Assembly (NCBI GenBank): GCA_021800645.1
Contig: JAJYYT010000154.1
Coordinates: forward strand, 1 to 5,651
Source: Actinomycetes bacterium
GTDB lineage: Bacteria; Actinomycetota; Acidimicrobiia; Acidimicrobiales; RAAP-2
Length of the DNA stretch: 5,651 nucleotides
Direction: 5' to 3'
Position 1 is the first letter of the stretch. Every line of letters begins with the position of its first letter. Shown piece by piece: positions 1 to 5,651 of the stretch. The translations under genes were made by a program, and so were the position numbers. The notes below the pieces were generated by a model, which saw nothing but the letters and a program-made list of their open reading frames with translations, had not been told where the DNA came from and did no database searches.

Positions 1-1522
1 TCGACAGGGCCCCGGCGAGCGGCGGCAACGGGGTCGCGGCGATGGCGGCCAGCCCCACGATCGTAGCGATCCCGGCGATGATGTTGCGCGCCTCCCGCAG
101 AATGACGTTCAGCAGCTGGAGAGCGACGTGGAAGCTCGTCGCGCGGCCGTAGGGCTTCTTCGCGAAGAGCTCCTTCGCCTTCTCGCACTCTCGACTGATG
201 CGCGTCCACACCCCGGTGACCTTCCAGGACTTCTGCCCCGTCGGGTTCATCTTCTCCGTGCGCACCTGCTCCTGCTCGATCTGGAGCACGCTCACGGTCG
301 CCATGCCGAGCGCGGCGTTCAGGCCCTTGCGGGCGACGTACTTCACGAAGGTGCCGGCCTTCATCGACATCGTGATGATCTTGTCGATGCCGGCGTTGTG
401 GACCTCGAGCTCCTTGGTCTTCACCGCGAGGCGATCCGCGCTGAGCTTGGCCTCCCGAGCTGCGAGCCCTACCCGATGTGCAGTCTGCGTCGCCTCGGGG
501 AAGTTCATGCTGCGCGTGACGTGCTTCAGCATCCCTGTGGTGTCGTCCTTCTTGGCCTTCACCTCCAAGCGCTTGTCGGTGTGCGCGAGGCTGCGACCCC
601 CGGTGAGCGCCTGCACCCGCTTCTTCGCGTCGCGGGCGAGCTCGTACACGCCGTCGATCATCGGGATGTCGTCGTCGGCGTCCGCTCGAGCGAGCTGGGC
701 GACCCGGGTCCGCTCCTCGACCGTGCCCATGATGATGGACCACACGTTCCCGCGCGGCACACCCCTCTCGTCGAGGAGCTTCGCTCCGAGCCGATCCTCG
801 AGCTCTTTCTTGCGCGTCTCCGCCTTCTTCTTGGTCTTCGAGTCGGGGTTCTCCGAGAGGGTCTTGTTCAGCTGGTCCCACTCGGCCTTCGCCGCCATCG
901 CGCGCACATGCTCGTTCTCGATGCGCCGCGCGAAGGTCTCGATCTTGGTCTCGTGCTTCTGGCCCTGCTGAAGGAGCCCGCCGGTGTACGTCGTGTACGT
1001 GCTCACCGCGGCGTAGGGGTCCTTCTGCTCGAGATCCGGGGTGACGCCAGGGATGGGGATCTTGTCGACGGAGGGCTCTGTAGCACCCAGCTTGCGCGGG
1101 GACGTCGGCGCGGTGCCGCCGCTCTGCTCCTTCGCCTGCGCGCGCGCCTCGGTCTCGAGCCCCGTCTTCTCCCCCGTCGAGGACTGCACCGGCGTCAGCG
1201 CAGGTCCCTTGCGATCGGGCGAGGCGAGCGCGAACGCCCGCTGCATGGTGCCGGCGTTCTGCACCGGGAGGAAATCCTGGTTCCCGGTGCGGACGCGCAC
1301 GTTGAAGGGTGCCGAGATGCCGCTGTCGCCCGTACCCCCCGAGCCCTGCGTCGTGCCCTTCGCAGGACCATGGGCGACTCCCGAGACGCGAGCGGACGAA
1401 GCCGAACCCCCCGGGCCGTTCGAACCGTTGGCCGGCTCCGTGCCCATCTGCGGCCGTGTCCCGCTGACCGCGTTCGCCCTCGGACGCTGCTTGGTCTTCG
1501 TCAGCAGAGCCTCGTTGCCCAC
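1..1522 (-). CDS. Large uncharacterised protein, candidate eCIS cargo or accessory protein (C-terminus beyond the left edge)
   Basis: Reading the minus strand from GTG 1522 to the left edge gives 507 codons without a stop, so the gene is 3'-partial. Residues 1-160 are low-complexity and probably disordered, rich in Gly, Ser, Pro, Thr and Ala. Residues 165-185 are Tyr/Thr-rich. Residues 190-250 form a strongly charged Lys/Glu helix, likely coiled coil, followed by more helical sequence to about 480. Residues 481-505 are hydrophobic and could enter or cross a membrane. There is no signal peptide. I recognise no family and see no HExxH motif (the hallmark of DUF4157 eCIS proteins) in the visible part. 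The gene lies 100 bases after the eCIS-type ATPase on the same strand. That position, the disordered N-terminus and the hydrophobic segment suggest an injected effector, but this is inference. I chose GTG 1522 because AAGGGGG precedes it by 9 bases and codon use becomes typical there. GTG 1636, which would overlap the ATPase end, lacks a binding site; ATG 1447 is another option. Confidence 0.75.
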   Translation of the reverse strand, partial: MGNEALLTKTKQRPRANAVSGTRPQMGTEPANGSNGPGGSASSARVSGVAHGPAKGTTQGSGGTGDSGISAPFNVRVRTGNQDFLPVQNAGTMQRAFALASPDRKGPALTPVQSSTGEKTGLETEARAQAKEQSGGTAPTSPRKLGATEPSVDKIPIPGVTPDLEQKDPYAAVSTYTTYTGGLLQQGQKHETKIETFARRIENEHVRAMAAKAEWDQLNKTLSENPDSKTKKKAETRKKELEDRLGAKLLDERGVPRGNVWSIIMGTVEERTRVAQLARADADDDIPMIDGVYELARDAKKRVQALTGGRSLAHTDKRLEVKAKKDDTTGMLKHVTRSMNFPEATQTAHRVGLAAREAKLSADRLAVKTKELEVHNAGIDKIITMSMKAGTFVKYVARKGLNAALGMATVSVLQIEQEQVRTEKMNPTGQKSWKVTGVWTRISRECEKAKELFAKKPYGRATSFHVALQLLNVILREARNIIAGIATIVGLAAIAATPLPPLAGALS

Positions 1523-1531
1523 CCGAACGTT

Positions 1532-1538
1532 CCCCCTT
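1532..1538 (-). promoter_or_regulatory. Ribosome binding site deciding the GTG 1522 start
   Basis: The minus strand reads AAGGGGG here, with nine bases between the last G and GTG 1522. It is the best Shine-Dalgarno-like stretch upstream of any candidate start of the leftmost gene. The in-frame GTG at 1636 has none. Confidence 0.45.
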
Positions 1539-1570
1539 GGCCCTCCGTTCCCGCCACCAGGTGCAATTCG

Positions 1571-1599
1571 AGTGTCACCGATCTTGGACGCCGTGTCAA
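1571..1599 (-). promoter_or_regulatory. Candidate sigma70-type promoter for the leftmost gene
   Basis: On the minus strand a perfect TTGACA (1599-1594) is followed after exactly 17 bases by GACACT (1576-1571), a weak -10 box keeping the A at position 2 and the T at position 6. Transcription would start near 1564, leaving a leader of about 40 bases before GTG 1522. The site lies wholly in the gap after the ATPase stop (1623-1625). The bases TGACAC recur 21 bases apart and overlap both boxes. The spacing and position are seen directly; activity is inferred, and the -10 match is poor. Confidence 0.4.
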
Positions 1600-1622
1600 C
1601 ATCGTGCGGCCGGGCGCAGGGC

Positions 1623-3674
1623 TCAGCGCGAAGCACCGAGTGCAGGAGCTGCGGCAGGCGGAGGCTGGTCGAAGAAGGAGGCGAGGCGACCGAGCTTCGC
1701 GTACTCTCGGCGCACGGACGCGCGCAGGTGTGCCATGCCGACCGGGCACCCCTGGGCGCCGGCTGCGAACGCCGCTGTCATGACGACGTTTCGGATGCCG
1801 CCCCCGGTGAGTTCCACCGTCTCGCTCAGCCAGTCGAGATCGACGGGATCGTCGGGCGCCTGTGCGGGGAGCGCAGCCAGGTGGACCTCCCACAGGCGCC
1901 TGCGAGTGGCCGGGTCGGGTTCGTCGAAGACGATCACGTGGTGGAGCCGTCGCACGAAGGCCTGGTCCATGCTCTCCTTCAAGTTCGTGGCGAGCACGGC
2001 GAGGCCTTCGAAGCGCTCGATGCGCTGGAGCAGGTAGGAAACCTCCTGGTTCGCGTAGCGGTCGCGGGCGTCGTGCACCTTGGCACGCGTGCCGAAGAGC
2101 GCGTCCGCCTCGTCGAAGAAGAGCACGACGTTCAAGTTCTCGGCTTCGGAGATGAGCCGCTCCAGGTTCTTCTCGGTCTCCCCGACGTACTTGTCGACCA
2201 TCGCGGAGAGGTCGACGACGCAAAGCGCGAGGCCGAGCTCTCCTGCGATCGCTTCTGCAGCAAGGGTCTTTCCGGTTCCCGGTGAGCCGGCGAACAGCGC
2301 CACGATCCCGTGGCCCTTCGTCCCTTTGCCGACGAGGTCGGTTCCGCCGAGCAGCGCCTCTCGCTGCCGGCCCCAGGAGGCGAGCGTCTCGAGCGCCGCT
2401 TTCGTCCGGGGGAGCACGATGACGTCGTCGAGGCGAGCGCTCGGCCGGGCGATGAGGGTCGCGCCGCGAAGGCGCACCGCGCCCTGCCGGCGCGCCGCCT
2501 CGGCGACCACGCTGGCGTCGATGCCGCCGCGGACGGCCCCGTGCAGGTGGGCGGCCTTCGCGGAGGTCAAGATCTGGAGAGGGCTCAGGCGCATCGAGAG
2601 GACCTTCTCCCACGTATCGGCGTCACGGGCCGGCCCCGTGCCGACGGCTGCCTCCCACAGCTCGACGCGCTGGGGGCGCACGAACGCGGGCGCGTCGAGC
2701 TCGAGCACGGCCTCGTTGAACCACGCAGGTTCCCAGTTCTCGTCGTCGACGACGATGACCGGTACGGGTGAGGCCTCCAAGCGCGCGTAGGTGCCTCGCT
2801 GGGCGTAGAGGACCCCGTCGGGGTCCCACATGACGAGCGCCGCGCCCTCGAGGGTGGCCTCCCGGAGCGCGAGGACACAGAGCTCCGCGATCCGTTCGGC
2901 ATCGAGGACCGACGGGACCCGGCGCAGGTCGAGGGCGACGTAGCCGATCCCGAGCGCGTCGAGCGCGCGCACCGCGGCCGACGGCCCGAGCGAACCGGGC
3001 TTCGCCCGCAGATGGACGACGCGGGCGCCGACGCGCAGCCCCTCGGCGAGCTCGTCCGGCTCGGATGCGCCTGCTGGCGGCACGTCGATGCGCAGCGGGG
3101 CGAGCAGCGGATCGGGCGAGCGGTCGCCGAGGAGGTGGCCGACGACGCGGTCGGGGACCACGAGGTGGCGTGCGAGGAACGGAAGCGTCTCGTCGTCGAT
3201 CTGCACGAGCCCGTGGCGGCGAAGCGGCATGAGCGGCCCGAGACGGGCCCGGGCAGCCCGCTCCATCGAGCCGTAGCCGCAGAGCTCGAGGGCGAGGGCG
3301 ACCGTCGGGCGCGCCTGCGTCGCGACCCCCGCGAGCAGGCCGTAGAGGGCGCCGATGCGCACGTCGAGGTCGACGGCCGCCCCCACGGCGAGCAGCCCAG
3401 CGTCGAGGGAGGAGAGCCCGAAGAGGGAGGCGACCCGCGTGAGCTCGTCGTCCGGCTCCCCCGAGAGCACCTCTGCGTCCAAGGGCATCTCACGGAGAGC
3501 CGTCGTGTGCTCCTCGCAGACGAGCGCGACGAGCGCGGCCATCTCCGGATGCGCCGGCACCGTGGTGCGCCTCCCCACCGCCGCATCCAGCTGGGAGACG
3601 AGCCATCCAAGGCGTTGCTCCACAAACGCGCCAAGGTAGTAGCAAACGCTTCTTCCTGCATCGCGGCGCGCCAT
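1623..3674 (-). CDS. AAA+ ATPase of the extracellular contractile injection system family (Afp15/PVC15-like)
   Basis: This cytoplasmic ATPase belongs to the family found in nearly all eCIS loci, where it is thought to assist particle assembly or cargo loading. The C-terminal AAA+ module (about residues 415-660) is complete: Walker A GSPGTGKT (463-470), pore loop KYVG (495-498), Walker B VVLFFDEAD (516-524), sensor-1 Asn564, arginine finger Arg575/Arg576 and sensor-2 GGGIRN (624-629). The stretches YANQEVSYLLQRIE and REYAKLGR are typical of eCIS ATPases rather than of Cdc48 or FtsH. Residues 20-195 are an alpha-helical, probably winged-helix region. Residues 215-400 look like a second, degenerate AAA domain without a Walker A motif. 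The length of 683 residues suits the family. The start is uncertain: ATG 3674 is the first possible after an in-frame stop but has no ribosome binding site, and its first 17 codons are atypical. GTG 3623 would give 666 residues starting MEQRLGWLVS. The stop is followed by a 100-base gap and the candidate cargo gene. Confidence 0.93.
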   Translation of the reverse strand: MARRDAGRSVCYYLGAFVEQRLGWLVSQLDAAVGRRTTVPAHPEMAALVALVCEEHTTALREMPLDAEVLSGEPDDELTRVASLFGLSSLDAGLLAVGAAVDLDVRIGALYGLLAGVATQARPTVALALELCGYGSMERAARARLGPLMPLRRHGLVQIDDETLPFLARHLVVPDRVVGHLLGDRSPDPLLAPLRIDVPPAGASEPDELAEGLRVGARVVHLRAKPGSLGPSAAVRALDALGIGYVALDLRRVPSVLDAERIAELCVLALREATLEGAALVMWDPDGVLYAQRGTYARLEASPVPVIVVDDENWEPAWFNEAVLELDAPAFVRPQRVELWEAAVGTGPARDADTWEKVLSMRLSPLQILTSAKAAHLHGAVRGGIDASVVAEAARRQGAVRLRGATLIARPSARLDDVIVLPRTKAALETLASWGRQREALLGGTDLVGKGTKGHGIVALFAGSPGTGKTLAAEAIAGELGLALCVVDLSAMVDKYVGETEKNLERLISEAENLNVVLFFDEADALFGTRAKVHDARDRYANQEVSYLLQRIERFEGLAVLATNLKESMDQAFVRRLHHVIVFDEPDPATRRRLWEVHLAALPAQAPDDPVDLDWLSETVELTGGGIRNVVMTAAFAAGAQGCPVGMAHLRASVRREYAKLGRLASFFDQPPPAAAPALGASR

Positions 3675-3759
3675 GCGGTGCGTGCGGCAGGCTGGTCACC
3701 CCCGGGCCGCCTTCTGCCGCGCCTTCGCGTGCGGTCAGGTCATCTCGACGGCCCGATGC
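3675..3759. other. Intergenic gap with an imperfect inverted repeat
   Basis: This 85-base gap separates the lipoprotein stop from the ATPase start on the same strand. It contains GCGGCAG (3684-3690) and its complement CTGCCGC (3714-3720), a 7-bp stem around a 23-base GC-rich loop. There is no T-run after the stem on the minus strand, so it is not a typical intrinsic terminator. I see no clear promoter for the ATPase in the gap. Confidence 0.25.
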
Positions 3760-4884
3760 TCAGCTTCCCGCCGGCCGCGCCGACATCGTGATGAAATCCC
3801 GGGCCCAGGCGGGGTCGAAGAAGGTTGCCGGTCCCTGCACCGTCGAGGCGAGGAGCTTGGCGCCGTTCGCCGGCGAGGCGGCGCCGTCCGGTGTGGCCGG
3901 GTCGTAGGTGACGAAGACCGTCCAGTACGGGTTGATGTCGAGCTGCATGCCGCGGATCGCGCCTGCCCGCACCAGCAGATCGGCGAGCTGGAGGGGCGAG
4001 AGTGCCGGCCCGGTGACGTAGACGAGCGCGCCGTCGGCGGTGATCCCCGCTCCCGACCGCCACTGGTTCTCGACGCCGGGCCCTGTGCAGGTGTCGATCC
4101 CGCAGGTGGCGCCCCACGAAAGCCAGTCGGGTGTCGACGCCTGCGGCGTGGGGGCGCCGCCGGCGACCAGCAGCACCAGGTTCTGGCGGACGTCCACCAC
4201 GCTGGGCGTCATCGTGACTGTCGCGCCCCACGCGCCGATCGCCACCGAGCCGTTCGAGTAGATCACGAGCGAGGCCGCCCCCTGGACCAAAGGGACGATC
4301 GTCTTGCCTGTCGTGACGTAGCCCCCGTGGGCTGTCGCCATCTTGAACCCGCCGTTGAACGCGGCGACGAGCGACGTCGCCTGCGCCGGCTCGATCGGCG
4401 CCGTGTAGGGGTACGGGCCGCCGCCGGGGCTGATCGACCCGGAGTACAGGCGGGCCGAGAGCAGGCGCGTGTCCATCCAGGCGATCCCGGCGGGCTGCGA
4501 TCCTGCGGGAGGGACGAGCGTGGTCTCGAAGACCGCGGGCTGCCCGTCGACCGGGCGGCCGGCCGGCGTCCACGTGCCGGCTCCCGAGACCTGCGGCGCT
4601 GTCGAAAAGGGACTCACGGGCGGCGGCTGCGGCAGCCCCGGCGGTGCCGTCGTCGTGGTGGTCGCGGGCAGGGAGGTCGTGGACGTGGTGGCGCTGGACG
4701 CCGGGGAGGGCGATGCCGACGCGCGGGGCCGCGAGGTGCCGGACGTGCTCGAGCTCCTGAGCGGTGACGAAGAACGCGCCAGCGTCCCGCCACCACACGA
4801 GGCGAGGAGGACGGCGAGCGCGCCACACGCGACCATGGCGACGGGCGTGCGGGCGCGCCGCGTCGAGCGTCGTGCAGGGAGCAC
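3760..4884 (-). CDS. Secreted lipoprotein with a phosphodiester glycosidase (NAGPA-like) domain
   Basis: The 374-residue product starts with an Arg-rich n-region, a hydrophobic core (residues 15-28) and a lipobox LLASC with the lipidated Cys at 30, so it should be anchored outside the membrane. Residues 38-92 are a Ser/Thr/Pro linker. The rest resembles the phosphodiester glycosidase family named after the mammalian uncovering enzyme NAGPA. Visible landmarks are AAFNGGFK (174-181), WRSGAGITADGALVYVTG (275-292) and MQLDINPYWTVF (313-324). Family members cleave sugar-1-phosphate diester bonds; the bacterial substrate is unknown and may be an envelope glycan. Cys261 and Cys266 could form a local disulfide, fitting an exported protein. 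GTG 4884 is the first start after an in-frame TAG, and TAGCCT lies six bases upstream, which suggests leaderless translation. The ATPase follows 85 bases downstream, but nothing links the functions, so this is probably a flanking gene. Confidence 0.87.
   Translation of the reverse strand: MLPARRSTRRARTPVAMVACGALAVLLASCGGGTLARSSSPLRSSSTSGTSRPRASASPSPASSATTSTTSLPATTTTTAPPGLPQPPPVSPFSTAPQVSGAGTWTPAGRPVDGQPAVFETTLVPPAGSQPAGIAWMDTRLLSARLYSGSISPGGGPYPYTAPIEPAQATSLVAAFNGGFKMATAHGGYVTTGKTIVPLVQGAASLVIYSNGSVAIGAWGATVTMTPSVVDVRQNLVLLVAGGAPTPQASTPDWLSWGATCGIDTCTGPGVENQWRSGAGITADGALVYVTGPALSPLQLADLLVRAGAIRGMQLDINPYWTVFVTYDPATPDGAASPANGAKLLASTVQGPATFFDPAWARDFITMSARPAGS
4609..4773 (-). repeat. Ser/Thr/Pro-rich low-complexity linker in the lipoprotein
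   Basis: These bases encode residues 38-92 of the lipoprotein, nearly all Ser, Thr, Pro and Ala, including the run ATTTTTAPP. It is a flexible spacer holding the enzymatic domain away from the lipidated Cys30, and a likely place for O-glycosylation in an actinobacterium. Confidence 0.6.
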
Positions 4885-4890
4885 GGACCG

Positions 4891-4896
4891 AGGCTA
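4891..4896 (-). promoter_or_regulatory. Candidate -10 box for leaderless expression of the lipoprotein gene
   Basis: The minus strand reads TAGCCT, matching the TANNNT form of actinobacterial -10 boxes. Exactly six bases (CGGTCC) separate it from GTG 4884, placing the transcription start at or next to the start codon. No Shine-Dalgarno sequence is present, consistent with a leaderless message. I found no convincing -35 box. The motif is short, so chance is a real alternative. Confidence 0.35.
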
Positions 4897-4967
4897 CGCA
4901 GGCGGCGCGCCGCTGTGCTCGCGCCATCGAGGTGCCGGTACCCCGGGCGGACGCGTGGCCCAGCGCT

Positions 4968-4973
4968 ACCATG
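4968..4973 (+). promoter_or_regulatory. Possible -10 box for the divergent plus-strand gene
   Basis: TACCAT fits TANNNT and overlaps the first ATG (4971). If it is a promoter element, transcription would begin near 4980 and the second in-frame ATG (4983) would be the leaderless start, removing four residues. No -35 box or ribosome binding site is evident. This is weak evidence given only as an alternative to the 4971 start. Confidence 0.2.
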
Positions 4974-5651
4974 GCCACGTCGATGCGCGGACTTGGCGAT
5001 CCCGCCGGCCGGACAGTGCCGGCGGGTCCCGCACCCCGGCGACCCGGCAGGCGCCGTCGGTCGCGCGCGCTCGGCGCCGCAGGGCTCGCAGCGCTCGTCG
5101 TCGCCGCCTTGGTCGCCTACGGGGTCGGCGGGCCCGGCGATTCGCGCCGTGCTGCCGGGTGGACGCACGGACGCGGCTCGGTGGCAGGCCCGCACTCCTC
5201 CACCGCGGTGCCGCCCCGGACCTCCACCACGACGACCACGACGACCACCACCACGATCCCCACCACCACGACCACCGGTCCGGGGTCACTGCCCCAGACG
5301 ACGACACTGCCGTCTGCCACATCGCCGCAGTTCCACGCCGAGATGGCGGACCTCTGGCAGGGCGTGGTGACGGGGAGCGCGCGCACAGCGATGCCGGCCT
5401 TCTTCCCCCTCGCCGCCTACCTCCAGCTGAAGTCGATCCCCGACGCGCAGACAGACTGGCAGTCGCGGCTCGTCGGCGAGCTCTCGCTCGACATCGCCGC
5501 CGCGCACGCACTGATCGGCAGCGGGGCCACGACAGCGCAGCTCGTGCAGGTCATCGTGCCGACCCAGTACGCGCACTGGGTCACACCGGGGGTCTGTTAC
5601 AACAGCATCGGGTACTACGAGGTGCCCAACGCGCGCGTGGTCTACCGGACC
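4971..5651 (+). CDS. Membrane-anchored protein with polythreonine stalk and unnamed extracytoplasmic domain (C-terminus beyond the right edge)
   Basis: From ATG 4971 the frame stays open for 227 codons to the window edge. Residues 22-32 are very Arg-rich and lead into one hydrophobic helix (about 34-52), which predicts a single-pass anchor with the N-terminus in the cytoplasm. Residues 55-118 are a low-complexity stalk containing ten consecutive Thr, then Ile-Pro and five more Thr. From about residue 119 a folded domain begins with EMADLWQGVVTG, then FFPLAAYLQLK, and later TQYAHWVTPGVCYNSIGYYE. The style recalls conserved hypothetical proteins of actinobacteria, but I cannot name the family or function. 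It is transcribed away from the lipoprotein gene across an 86-base gap. No ribosome binding site precedes ATG 4971; ATG 4983 and the upstream in-frame GTG 4932 are other possible starts. Confidence 0.82.
   Translation, partial: MATSMRGLGDPAGRTVPAGPAPRRPGRRRRSRALGAAGLAALVVAALVAYGVGGPGDSRRAAGWTHGRGSVAGPHSSTAVPPRTSTTTTTTTTTTIPTTTTTGPGSLPQTTTLPSATSPQFHAEMADLWQGVVTGSARTAMPAFFPLAAYLQLKSIPDAQTDWQSRLVGELSLDIAAAHALIGSGATTAQLVQVIVPTQYAHWVTPGVCYNSIGYYEVPNARVVYRT
5001..5026 (+). repeat. Perfect 9-bp GC-only inverted repeat near the start of the plus-strand gene
   Basis: CCCGCCGGC (5001-5009) and GCCGGCGGG (5018-5026) are exact reverse complements around an 8-base loop. The hairpin lies at codons 11-19 of the plus-strand gene and would be very stable in RNA. 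It could slow translation initiation or be a protein-binding palindrome, though in DNA this GC-rich such stems also arise by chance. Confidence 0.5.
5220..5276 (+). repeat. Threonine-codon (ACC/ACG) low-complexity tract
   Basis: The stretch is almost entirely ACC and ACG codons: one Thr, one Ser, ten Thr, Ile-Pro, then five Thr. It encodes the stalk after the membrane helix of the plus-strand protein. Codons alternate irregularly between ACC and ACG, so it is not a pure short tandem repeat, but slippage between strains is possible. Confidence 0.7.

Noticed and set aside
128..1783. Plus-strand open frame of 551 codons opposite the leftmost gene.
   Set aside because: It is codon-for-codon antisense to the minus-strand gene. 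Its translation is dominated by Arg, Leu, His and Gly with no recognisable domain, while the minus-strand reading gives a balanced composition with ordered helical and disordered zones.
1041..2285. Plus-strand open frame of 414 codons spanning the ATPase end and the leftmost gene.
   Set aside because: It crosses two better-supported genes on the opposite strand. Its ATPase-antisense half mirrors conserved AAA+ codons, so it is a high-GC shadow frame.
1501..2613. Minus-strand frame of 370 codons overlapping the ATPase.
   Set aside because: It is an out-of-frame reading of the ATPase gene, extremely Arg/Pro-rich, and the Walker and sensor motifs are all in the other frame.
3684..3720. Inverted repeat before the ATPase considered as an intrinsic terminator for the lipoprotein gene.
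   Set aside because: The stem is only 7 bp with a 23-base loop, and no T-run follows on the minus strand.
3740..4978. Longer minus-strand frame of 412 codons over the lipoprotein gene.
   Set aside because: The shifted frame loses the lipobox and all glycosidase landmarks and is Arg-rich; the 374-codon frame explains the sequence.
5117..5386. Minus-strand frame encoding a Val-rich product.
   Set aside because: The Val run is simply the antisense of the ACC/ACG threonine tract in the plus-strand gene.
1..5651. CRISPR array, tRNA or rRNA, insertion sequence or attachment site.
   Set aside because: No regularly spaced repeats, tRNA-like cloverleaf, ribosomal sequence, transposase or terminal inverted repeats were seen on reading through both strands.

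Overview
The window is very GC-rich, with strong G/C preference at third codon positions, GTG starts and sparse Shine-Dalgarno signals. Together with secreted proteins carrying Thr/Ser/Pro-rich linkers, this points to a high-GC actinobacterium, possibly of the Acidimicrobiia or Thermoleophilia type. The lineage is an inference from style and gene families, since no marker gene is present.

Layout: three genes lie on the minus strand and one on the plus strand. From right to left on the minus strand these are (1) a secreted lipoprotein with a phosphodiester glycosidase (NAGPA-like) domain, 3760-4884; (2) a 683-residue AAA+ ATPase of the type found in extracellular contractile injection system (eCIS) loci, the Afp15/PVC15 family, 1623-3674; and (3) a long open frame running off the left edge, 1-1522, that encodes at least 507 residues with no recognised family. 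The plus-strand gene starts at 4971, is divergent from the lipoprotein, and runs off the right edge. It encodes a membrane-anchored protein with a polythreonine stalk and a conserved-looking but unnamed extracytoplasmic domain.

The window probably shows the edge of an eCIS locus. The ATPase is the hallmark gene. The leftward neighbour has the build expected of an injected cargo or another eCIS accessory protein: a disordered, Gly/Ser/Pro/Thr-rich N-terminus of about 160 residues, a long charged helical section, and a hydrophobic segment near the window edge. It appears to have its own promoter and ribosome binding site in the 100-base gap after the ATPase. No sheath, tube, baseplate or spike gene is visible; they would have to lie beyond the left edge. 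The lipoprotein and the divergent anchored protein look like ordinary cell-envelope genes next to the locus, not parts of it.

The long reading frames on the plus strand between 128 and 2300 are antisense shadows of the minus-strand genes. No RNA genes, CRISPR arrays, insertion sequences or attachment sites were seen.
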